DNA from: Lepidostoma basale
Lineage: Eukaryota; Arthropoda; Insecta; Trichoptera; Lepidostomatidae
Assembly (NCBI GenBank): GCA_022606425.2
Contig: JAHDVF020000875.1
Location: 496,001 to 560,000 of the forward strand
Reading direction: 5' to 3'
Length of the DNA: 64,000 bases
Shown: in pieces, positions 21,922 to 30,917 of the stretch
How positions within the stretch are numbered: position 1 is the first letter of the stretch
How the letters are laid out: each line of letters starts with the position of its first letter
Notes under the pieces: model-generated
Told to the model about the DNA's origin: nothing
The model's input: only the letters and a program-made list of their open reading frames with translations
The model's database searches: none
Translations under genes and position numbers: made by a program

Positions 21922-24900
21922 ATGGAGCCTCCAATTGACTTCGAAAGGGATAGATTTCCCTTTTGTGTGGTGTGGACGCCTATCCCAATTTTAACGTAAG
22001 CACTATTATATTTCGTTACTATTTTGTATATGCGTAAGGTATACTATGTGTGTGGGGAGCGCTACAATGGGAGTAATATTAAAGACACGTTTGTTCTGTA
22101 GCTAGTGCATTTAGTTAATAGTGTTTATTGAAAATAACAATGTAGAGGTGAAGGGAGCGGAGCGCAAACTAGCCGCCACATGCCCCCCTTCTTAGTGAAA
22201 TGGTTACATAAAATTTTCACGAAAACAGAGAAAGAAAAACGCATTAAATAAACATTGTCAAAAATCGTTCCAAAACGAAAATAGAACATTGTTGATAACA
22301 TTTATAATAATTATTGTAAATTTTTTTGTTCAAAAACATATATTCTTCTTCTTCCTTATTGTAGACCTATGTGGTCTGTTCTCCAGAGAGTTGCTCCTCC
22401 TGTGAGGTAGATTCCCAGCTGTCCTTCCATCTTTTAGGAGGTCTTCCACGAGGACAAGTCCCATGAGGTTGATTATGCAATGCAATATAGGGGAGTCTGG
22501 TGGAGTCCATTCTTTGAACATGACCGTACCATTCCCTTTTTCGCTGTCTGCTCCATCTTATAATATCCTCAACCTCACATATCTCTCTAATTCTGGTGTT
22601 CCTCACGCGATCCCTCAGTGTCTTGCCTGTTATCGTCCTCAGTGTCTTCATTTCGGAGGTCCTCAAAACTTGTTTGGTCCTTACTGTGTCTGCCCTTGCT
22701 TCGACGCCATATGTGGTCTTACGCATGCTTTATAGATTCTCATCTTACTCTTAATGGCCATGTCTTTGTTTTTCCATATTGTGGATTTTAGTGCCCCAGA
22801 GATTGCAGCTGCCTTGTTTACTTGGGCTTGTATTTCTTCCCGCAGATCAGCTCCTCCCACCAGGTCTATGCGTAGATACCTGAAGGTTCTGACCTGTTCT
22901 ATGGGTTGATTTTCTATAACCAGGTTACATGTATTTGGTATTTTGGAAAAGGTCATACATTTGGTTTTTTCAATGGAGATCGTCATGTTGTATTTCTTAT
23001 AGGACATTTCATATGCAGTTAAAAAATCTAGATATCATTTTACATTTGAGAGTAATTATGGTTCCATCATAGGACACAAAAAAGTATTGTACACTTGGTT
23101 TTATTATTTTCACACATAGATTAGTATGAATTATTCATGTCATCATCTATTCATGTCATGTCAATTATTCATGTCATCCTATGATGGGGTCACGTTAGTT
23201 GGCTTGTCTACACCTGAATAATGTTGGGTCAACTGGTTTAGCTTTCTCAGAAATATTTTCAAACGTAATCAGTTGACTAGTCGCTTTGATGCCAGGGTAT
23301 GTTATGAATGGAGGTGGATACTTTCTCATGAAATTTGATATTTCTGTTGAGCTGTTGATATTTCACAAGTTATTCAGTAATTCGAATCTGGCATAGTAAT
23401 CAGATTACATTGAATATTATTCTTGTAATTCTTCATATTTGTTTTGTTCCTGTGCGAGTTCTTTGCTATCCAATAAGCCAGGCAAGGTATTTTCTTATCT
23501 ACAGCTCCGACTATGAAAGCTAAACCTGCGTTGAGAGCAGGGTGAAAGTGCTTTTTAGGCTAACTCTGCACTATTGAAATGCCTCATGGTCATCTGATGA
23601 TGTGATGGGGAACGTTTCCCTGTGCTGGTAGCCTATCTTCAGAGCAGGAAAGTAGCGATGACTGCGATAAGGATGGGGCCAAGTGCATTAAGCGCTGCCA
23701 TCCAGGTCGTGCAGAGGTTCAGTAGTTGAGTAAGGCCGGTCCTCAGAGTCAGGCACATTTCTGTCTGTTGAGGTGGCGGTTACTATTGCCAGGGTTAGGG
23801 CGGGGCCAGGTGAGTTAGGCGCTGCTGGCTCCTAGGTCGCGCTGTTGCTGCTGAAAGATGATATAAAGCGGAGAGAACTGCAGTCAGGGCGAGGCTAGGC
23901 AGTTGACGAGAGGTGACTAACTGCGGTAAGGTTGTGCCAAGTGTGTTAGGCGCTGCCATCCAGGTCGTGCAGTTGGTGAGTTGGCCGAGATGCGGGCCAA
24001 GTATACTCCTCTGTCGGGTATGGTCTCCTTTGCTGGCTAGCATGTCTTGCATTGTGGAAGTGGATCATCTAGAGAGTTTGTAATGTTTTGGAGTCAAGCA
24101 CGATGGAGCGTCAGTGACTTATGACTGTAGCACTTTTTTGAATGAGGCCACTAATTTATATCGCTGCCCATCTTGTCTGACGGAGATCATGTTAGGGTCA
24201 CCACTTTAGGGTATACATAAGGAATATGTGTGGGAAGCATGACAATGAGAGTTATTTTAAAGACACGTCGCTAGTGCATTTATTGACTGATTGTTAGGTG
24301 AAAATGACAATGTTGAGGTGGGGGGAGCAGAGCGTGACGTAGCCGCCACACCTACATCAATATATAAAATATTGAGACTAGAAAAATGGTGGACTGTTTT
24401 CAAGATTATTATTATTTTTTAAATCTTACTGAATATTCAACATATATTCTAGAGTTAAAAGACGTGTGAAAAAATCCATTCTGTCCCTTGCAAGAGATTG
24501 GAAGATAAGAGCTTATTTTAGCTTTCTATGAATATGGTGATAAGATATTAAAAATAAATTTCATCTCATTTAACATACTCGTATGTTAAATAATCATAAT
24601 ATCTAATTTGAAATCAGTTTATAATATTAATAGTCATGTGGGGTCAACAAACCATGCAGGACTTTGAGACCTCACGAGTGGAGGCAATGGACTCAGACTG
24701 CCGTACCAGCATATTGCAATGGTGAAATACATTGCATGCACAATCAAAACTCCTGACACAATACATTTTAAGTCTAACAAAGCCGATGACCAGTGACGAA
24801 AAGTGATGGATCAGCGCGCGGGTTCATACACAAAGGTTACTAAAGGTTGTCCGGCAGAGCATCGTGTGCAAAGGAAGCAAAACATATAATAGCCGTACAG

Positions 24901-27900
24901 CCAACCACCCTACACGCCAGTCATTATTCCGACTTCTAACTGACACGAGTCTATGTTATCAAGTCCACGTTACAAGGAACATCTGACTCTCTCCTGCCAA
25001 TCTACGCTACTATCTACTCGACTACGTCACGCAGCTTTTGGCGAGTCTTCGCTTCAGCTGACCAACACTACCGCTCAGCGTAACATCATCCTCAGCTGCT
25101 CGCCAACCTGACTCTGCCCCGCGGTTATCTACACCCTGCGCAGTTACGCCGTCATCCATCTGCTCCATCAAGAGTTACCATTACTATCTAATTACTTCTT
25201 CTTCACTTTTGGTAGACTCTGGAGTCTGTTATTTCAGGCGGGTCCACTTTTTGACGCTGAACTCCAGCTTTCTCTCCATCGTTTCGGCGACTTCCTGGTC
25301 GGCGTTGTCCGTTTGGCGTTCCATGGAGAGCTATGTATGGTATCCTATTCGAGCTCATTATTTCTGCATGTTGATGCCAGTATCGCCGTCTTTGACGTCC
25401 CCATCTGACCACATCTTCGACCTCGCAGATTTCTCGGATTGCTGTATTCCTAACACAATCACGTAGGGTTTTGCCAGCTATTGCGCAGAGTGTTTTCATC
25501 TCGGTTGTCCTGAGCATGCTCTTTGTCTTGACTGTGTCTGCCCTCGATTCAATGCCATATGTGAGGCAGCCTGCAACCGCTGCAGCCTTATCTACCTGTT
25601 ACCTCACTTCTCTGGGGAGGTCATTAGAGCTGGTTACTTCGCTTCTGCTAATTACTTGTGATCGACAATAAACGTTGAAACTTCCACTGTCTTTCAACCC
25701 TATCACCACATCCCCCCAAAGTCATTACTAACACAATAAAGGTTCAGAATGCAAAGATGGTTGGACTTAGGAAGAGAAGATACTTGAAGATACAGAATAC
25801 TCCTGACTTTAGATAGTATCTTGTCTTCCTGAAGTCGAACCGAATTTTACCTGTTCTCGAATAGATGCCTTAAACTGATAATATGTTTTTAAGATAATCT
25901 AATGATTTTACTGAAATCTCATGATGGAAGTACATTTTAAATAGTGATTAAATAAAACAATGTGTTTTTTAATAACTACGTGCACTTTTTGTTTTTATTA
26001 CGATCAGTCTGTCTAGGCCAGCTAGTCTGGTGAAACCGGTCGCTGTCGAAATAAATACAAAAAGTGGATGTAGTTATTAAAAAAACATAAAATGTTTAAA
26101 TTTAAAACACTGTTATTATCTACCATGATTTATTTATATGACTTTGTCGCAGCAGCTGTTTCGCCAACCTATGTTAGCATCATCGGGTGTTTGAATATTT
26201 AAACATTTTATAATGTTGAAGTACCATAGTGTTTCTATTTCATTATTATGTCAATATGTTTGTAATTGTTGTTTGTGTGTCTTTTGAGAAAAATAAACTG
26301 ATTTGATGATTCTGTTAGTTGGCTGTTCCCATTGTTGGGCCATATGGGTATCGCCACATCCTCGGGGGTGATTCGGGACTTTGCGGGCCCGTACTGTGTC
26401 ACGGAGGACAACATGGCCTTTGGACGGCCCACTAAGTACTGGCGCCTGCAGCCTGACAAGCTTATCAACGGAGAGGCTGACTGGGACTCGGGCGTGGCGC
26501 AGGCCTCTGAGATCTACAAGAAGAGAATGGTACTTCACCTTTTAAATAGTTTCTGTTTTGATTGTTTTAAATACATTTATTGTATTTTTTTTAGTTATTA
26601 ATTTTAATCCAATCAAGTAGCACACAAGATAGTATAATATTAATTTTTGCTCAACTTTAGGCGTTAAAACTGGAATTCCATAATGATGATTTTTTTTTTA
26701 CGAATTAAAACATTGTTTATTGCATTTCATTTTTCTCAACATGTTTCAAAGGTTTTACATCTTTATCATTGAAAGTTTTTCTTCCGATAAAACCTTCTAA
26801 ACATGTTGTGAAACAATAGACTCAAAAGTGGAAAAAATAGTAGAATGTTTCTTATATTCTTGTTGCAGCACAACCTGTTCTTTGACAACTGCCACTCACA
26901 CGTGGCCCGCGCTTTGAACCTCATGCGCTACGACAACAGCTCCTCCTGGAATATGGTCAAGCTTGCATTCTTCATCAGCTTGTATGGGAGATATGTCAGG
27001 TGAACTTCATTGCATTCGTGTACTTATATAAAACAGTCAAAAGGGAAAGTGTTTATGCATCAAGTCCACCTATTTATTGCCAGATTTCAAATCTTTATAC
27101 CATACTTACGAAATAACCAATGAGAACTTTGTAAAATTGTAATAACATCGCAGCTCTTCGCAGTCTAAAAACTGCCTATATAAGGAAACATATTATACAT
27201 TATTAAATCATTCAATCAGATGCATCGGCCTGATATCAATATCACTAACTAATTTACCATCACACCGTTTCTCCGGAGGGGTAGGCAGAATGATGGACCA
27301 CCATACTGCTCTATTCTGACATACCTCTCGAGCTTCCTCTACATTTGTACATCGTAAAATGCACGCTCTTCGATTTTTCCAACCTCGAATGTGGCCACCT
27401 TTTATTATTTCATTAATTTAGTCACGCTGTGCTTTTCTTGGTCTTCCACAGTTTCTCTTTTCACTCACACCGCTTGTATGTAACATTTTGACCATTCTTT
27501 TCTCATCCACTCATTCCATATATCCTAACCATTTCAGGGATCCTTTTTTAATTTTATTTATGATGCAATTATCTACCTTACATTTCTTCCTTATTTTGTC
27601 GTTTGGTATTCTATCATTTATCATTCTCCTACATATTATTCTCAGTGATTTCATTTCTACGGCATTTATTCTACTTTCATCCTTCTTTTGCCTGTTCCAA
27701 GCTTCAATTCCATACATAAGGGTTAACACTAGAACTCAAATAAAATGTCAATATGTTTTTATTGAAATCATGTAATGGTGATACTGTGATAATGCGTGCA
27801 CAAGAGATACAGCGCCAATATTATAATTTCTATGTATGTTTTAATATGTGTAACATTTTAATGTGTATGATGATTTTGTATTTTTAATTAAATGTTTTTC

Positions 27901-27986
27901 TTTTCAGTTTGGCAGCATTTGCAAAGACCTGGGTACCTTCCACCATTATTTTGATGATAATCACTGTCTTACTTACAACCACTTAA
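21922..27986 (+). CDS. TMEM222: TMEM222-like membrane protein
   Basis: Four exons give 164 codons: 21922-21995, 26319-26529, 26869-26999 and 27908-27986 (stop). Phases 2, 0 and 2 match at the junctions. Exon 1 encodes FCVVWTPIPIL. Exon 2 continues WLFPLLGHMGIATSSGVIRD, then FAGPYCVTEDNMAFG and the KYWRL block. Exon 3 has CHSHVARALNLMRYDNS and NMVKLAFFISLYGRYV, and exon 4 ends in a hydrophobic helix (STIILMIITVLL). The order and motifs match TMEM222/DUF778, the family that includes plant RTE1, a poorly understood endomembrane protein. It is shorter than the vertebrate form at the N-terminus. Intron 1 is 4.3 kb and full of LINE and possible LTR debris. Function here is inferred only from family. 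Confidence 0.93.
22046..22205 (+). repeat. left copy of a direct repeat (possible LTR)
   Basis: It shares with 24222-24350 a series of blocks: GTGTGGG-AGC, TTAAAGACACGT, GCTAGTGCATTTA, AATGACAATGTTGAGGTG-type and CGTAGCCGCCACA-type. Spacing between copies is about 2.2 kb. Confidence 0.55.
22340..23010 (-). mobile_element. LINE RT remnant, (GAA)n tail, frameshifted
   Basis: Minus-strand ORF 23007-22681 encodes NMTISIEKTKCMTFS, RTFRYLRIDLVGGADL and AISGALKSTIWKNKDM. The frame shifts near 22690-22725 to ORF 22726-22367 with VLRTSEMKTLRTITGKTL, DIIRWSRQRKREWYGHVQRM and GRPPKRWKDSWES. The tail lies at 22346. It is the longest copy of this family in the window, lies inside TMEM222 intron 1, and lacks the YADD core. 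Confidence 0.85.
23490..24060. repeat. GC-rich degenerate direct repeats
   Basis: Three imperfect units share AGCGCTGCCATCCAGGTCGT or GGCGCTGCT-GGCTCCTAGGTCG, near 23690, 23818 and 23948. Base composition is unlike the surrounding intron. It lies between the two putative LTR copies. Confidence 0.5.
24222..24350 (+). repeat. right copy of a direct repeat (possible LTR)
   Basis: See 22046-22205. The two copies are diverged, and no gag-pol sequence survives between them. Confidence 0.55.
24360..25195. other. TMEM222 intron 1 sequence, nothing assigned
   Basis: 24640-25180 is less AT-rich and may be internal sequence of an old element. It flanks the LINE insertion at 25200. No coding match was recognised. 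Confidence 0.4.
25200..25645 (-). mobile_element. LINE RT C-terminal remnant with target duplication
   Basis: Minus-strand ORF 25517-25203 contains MLRTTEMKTLCAIAGKTL, EICEVEDVVRWGRQRRRYW and a degraded proline/arginine end. CTAATTACTT occurs immediately on both sides (about 25190 and 25648), the likely target duplication. The tail is (GAA)n. Confidence 0.8.
25745..25890 (+). mobile_element. 3' fragment of a CR1/jockey-like LINE
   Basis: It matches 41915-42035: an ESILSS-like end, TATCTTGTCTTCCTGA, then TTTTACCTGTTCTC and ATAGATGCCTTAAA. Confidence 0.7.
25905..26095. repeat. foldback family C copy 1
   Basis: Outer arms pair: TTTTTTAATAACTACGTGCA near 25967 with TGTAGTTATTAAAAAAAC near 26070. 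The inner plus strand reads CTGTCTA, stem II GGCCAG/CTGGT, GAAA, CCGG, TC at 26010-26041, a degraded hammerhead-like core. Flanks AATGATTTTACTGAA and GATGGAAGT also occur at 52890 and, inverted, at 63398-63440. Confidence 0.65.
26100..26250. repeat. foldback family B copy with hammerhead-like core (minus)
   Basis: On the minus strand: CCGATGA (26186-26180), stem II GCTAAC/GTTGGC, GAAA (26162-26159) and palindrome CAGCTG (26158-26153), but the following TC is lost. The tail GAAGTACCATAGTGTTTC lies at 26218. It sits just upstream of the TMEM222 exon 2 acceptor. Confidence 0.6.
26665..26850. repeat. foldback family A copy 2
   Basis: It begins GGAATTCCATAATGATGA, the inverse of the end of copy 1, and ends ACTCAAAAGTGGAAAAAAT. 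The minus-strand core (AATGATA, a stem, then TTTGAAACATG) is degraded. It lies in TMEM222 intron 2. Confidence 0.6.
27245..27730 (-). mobile_element. YVDD-LINE 3' remnant
   Basis: Minus-strand ORF 27729-27511 reads MLTLMYGIEAWNRQKKDESR, EMKSLRIICRRMINDR and KGSLKWLGYME, then degrades into the LINE 3' end with an (ACTA)n tail near 27246. It lies in TMEM222 intron 3. Confidence 0.8.
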
Positions 27987-28214
27987 ACTTGACCAGTAGG
28001 CAGCTGCATTATAAGATATATTCTCTGTACTCTGAGGATTATTTAAGATCCTTATTTATTTATTAATTATTGTGTTAGATATTTAGATGATACATGTGTA
28101 GATACATTTTTTTTTTAGAATTATTCATGTTTCGTGTGTATGTTATAGAAAAAGTGAAATATGATGCATTTACTTTGTAACTATATGTTACAATAAGAAA
28201 GAAACATTTTACTT

Positions 28215-28450
28215 ACTTATTTATTGTTTCTTGAACAGTGATGTAAAACTCTATATTAACTAATTGATACGAATGAATACATCTGTTTTCTAGAAGTTTT
28301 ATTGTAGTTTATGGTAATGACATGTTTCGCCTTTCTAATGCATTATCAAATCGCATTTAATTATCTCTTAGAAAGATGAAACATGTCATTCCTATAAACT
28401 ATTATAAAACCGTCATGTGAGTGACATGTTTTCATTTGCATTAATTATTT
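28215..28450. repeat. foldback family F copy with U3/A8-type core
   Basis: Arms meet around GACATGTTTCGCC (28318) and GATGAAACATGTCATTCC (28374). The minus-strand core reads TTGATAA, GCATTAGAAAGGC, GAAA, CATG, TC. It lies in the likely TMEM222 3' UTR or downstream of the gene. Confidence 0.65.
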
Positions 28451-28454
28451 TCCT

Positions 28455-28960
28455 TACTAGTTATTAGTAGATGTGTTATCTTGACTAACCAGTTCTGGGA
28501 AACAGCTGTTCCAACCGTTGGAGTACAGATGTTGTATGCGGTATATTTTGTGCCAAAAGTGCTTGTATTGTGTTATAAAGAAACACAGAGGGTATTCATA
28601 TATATATTTTTTATTAACTTATTTTTTTAATTGAAAATTGATCTCTGAGAAACGTGACGTCATTTTATATATTTTATGAATGTGTAATGCTACTTATATT
28701 ATTGTAGAATAATACTTACAACCTTAAAGATTTTAGATTTTTGTAGTTCCGGTATTGAATTCAATTATATGCATATTCGTGCATACATCACCGATTCACA
28801 ACATAATATTTCTGCCTCATGTGAGAAATCTTGTCAAATAGTTGTGTGCACATGTCAGTCAGGGTTGACATATCCAGGCACTTTACTAATGCAAGTTGGC
28901 ATATTGATACACCTATCCGTATTGTCTTAAAACCTTTATCCTGTTATTTTATGATACATT
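28455..28960. other. downstream of TMEM222, nothing assigned
   Basis: AT-rich with no repeat or ORF recognised. It may be 3' UTR if the AATAAA at 29475 is used. Confidence 0.4.
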
Positions 28961-28964
28961 CCAC

Positions 28965-29170
28965 TCGCCGTTTGCTACAATGAAATTCTGGTTCCAACAC
29001 TTGTGTATGAAAGCGAATTACAAAATTACGGTCGGCCATGTTAGAAGTCGGAAGAATTGATGTGCGTGTATGATTTGCTGTGTGAGTGTGGAGTGTGTCA
29101 GGATAGTGATGTGGTGATCCATTCTCTTTGTTTACCCTTCCGTATAAATATTGTGATGGTTTGTTTCTAT
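28965..29170 (+). mobile_element. YVDD-LINE 3' remnant
   Basis: Broken frames recall VPTLVYESEL, GHVRSRKN and the VWWSILFVYPSV-like end. It is heavily degraded. Confidence 0.6.
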
Positions 29171-29474
29171 TCCACCCGAGCACTATTTACTTTAATATGT
29201 AATGAAACTGGAACTCTATGAATAATCACCACCATATAAAATATATTTAATTTGTTAAATATTCTGCGAAAAAGTGTTTTTTTTCATAATTATAAATTCA
29301 TTTGTACTTAAAAAAAAAGGTGTCTGTCCTGGTAGGTACCTTCATGTAACCTTTACTTTGGGTAAGCAAAGAGTTTAGTAAATGAAAAATTATACATACT
29401 ATAATTATGTAATACAGGTATACATTTATGTGACAAAATATTGTAAAACTTGTAGATGTCTATTACACGTACCA

Positions 29475-29480
29475 AATAAA
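29475..29480 (+). terminator. candidate TMEM222 polyadenylation signal
   Basis: AATAAA followed by TGTGTT-rich sequence, about 1.5 kb after the stop codon. This distance makes it uncertain. Confidence 0.3.
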
Positions 29481-29569
29481 CTTATGTGTTCACAAATTTG
29501 TGTTTCATTTATTCCACCTCATGTTTAAGATCAAACATTTTTTTATACTTTTGTATGAAGCATTTAATT

Positions 29570-29790
29570 TGTGATGTGACATTATTAAATATAATAATAA
29601 CCCACTTATTAAATTTGTATATAAACCGCTTTATTTGTTATAAACACCAACTAGTTTGGCTCCCAAGCTTTGTCAGGATTATAAAATGTAATAAACTATG
29701 TAATATATTCTTCTGTTACCCTGACAAAGCTCCGGCGGAAAGGAAACTAGTTGGTGTTTATAACGAATAAAGAAGAACGATTAGAACAGT
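29570..29790. repeat. foldback family E copy 2 with paired hammerhead-like cores
   Basis: Both arms carry CTGACAA (canonical CTGACGA with G8 changed to A), a stem, and AAAC or GAAAC with palindrome CTAG, then TT and GGTG. The minus unit is 29692-29648 and the plus unit 29718-29760. Stem I can pair ACC with GGT in the plus unit. The minus unit has lost G12. Confidence 0.6.
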
Positions 29791-30199
29791 TGGAAGTTAA
29801 GAAGAGTAATATTTTTAATCTACTTGTAAAAAAACAGAGCAAGTATACCACTTACGGAGAATGCTCAAGTCCGTCCGAGACGAAACATCAATTACTTGAA
29901 AAGAATAAAACACACTGAGTTTGTCTTTTTCACGATTGCGAAGCGACAAGTCAACATAAGTAGTAATGTGGTCCTTCTATTACTTTTCACAAAATATAAC
30001 CCGACTTACAATTGTCTCACTCTCCCTAATACTTGTAGATGTAGCGAGAATACGTAAATAGTGTGAGACAGCTTGTATCTTCTTTACTCTTTAATGAACA
30101 TGCTGGACACAAATGATTGTACGATGCGTATCCCATAAAAATTATAAATTATACTTGTTTTTTAGGATCTTAGTAAAATCCGTGTAACTTTCTTGTCTT

Positions 30200-30245
30200 T
30201 CTGGACTGACGTTTCAGAGATAGTTTTAGTCTCCATCTTCAGGGT
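30200..30245 (-). ncRNA. hammerhead-like motif with canonical core, family G
   Basis: On the minus strand: CTGAAGA (30242-30236), stem II GGAGA/TCTCT with a nine-base loop, GAAA (30215-30212), CG, then TC (30209-30208). All conserved core bases fit CUGANGA and GAAA with a UC cleavage site. Stem I pairing is weak. It lies between TMEM222 and ValRS. Confidence 0.5.
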
Positions 30246-30429
30246 GGTTATAAATGTGTGGTGGGTAATGTATGCTTAACTCCTTCTATTGTTAAATCAA
30301 CTGTGAAAATCTACGCAATTAAGTTAGACGTGGTCAATATTAAAAATAATTTGTCGAAAAGTAGCTAATTGCTTTTAAAAGCGGCTCATGAACCAATACA
30401 TGCGATATTTTTATCAAGGAGATTTTTTT

Positions 30430-30720
30430 GATCAATGAATTACTTACTTCCTATGGCCATACAACTCTTGAAGACTTTAAGCCTCCTTGATGATTTTCCT
30501 GCAAGCTCCTCGATCCTGCGCCTTTTGCTTCCAGCAGTCTGATTCGCCCAACCTAGCCAGAACATTGGACATTAGGCGCTGTCTAGCCCTTCCTATCTTC
30601 TTCAGTCGGTCTAGACGCGTGCAGGGTCTTGATTGCTCTGGTCTCTCCGGACCGGTATACGTGCCCAATCCATGCCAGGCGACCGGCTTTCACAGCTGAT
30701 GATGCTGGGTCATCGTACGG
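30430..30720 (-). mobile_element. LINE RT C-terminal remnant
   Basis: Minus-strand ORF 30668-30477 reads [33 protein letters not shown] and KIIKEA, with a 3' part related to 35560-35700 (AGAGTTGTATGGCCATAGGA). It is short and truncated. Confidence 0.65.
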
Positions 30721-30867
30721 ATCTCTTGGTTGATCAGTGAATTAGTAACATATAAATTGTACGGGAAGCACACCAATGTGTTTGCCACTTCATTAGAAAC
30801 AAATTGTAATGTTTAAATTGAATTTATAATAAAATAAAAAGACAGATGTTATAAATAATTGAAATAA

Positions 30868-30873
30868 TTTATT
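30868..30873 (-). terminator. ValRS polyadenylation signal AATAAA
   Basis: On the minus strand AATAAA begins 45 bp after the ValRS stop codon. Confidence 0.7.
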
Positions 30874-30917
30874 GCTTCACAACCTATAATAACAGAGTTA
30901 ACTAAATAATACGAGGG

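Noticed and set aside
23795..24052. 85-codon minus-strand ORF
   Set aside because: It falls in GC-rich degenerate repeats with biased composition, and no domain or splice context supports it.
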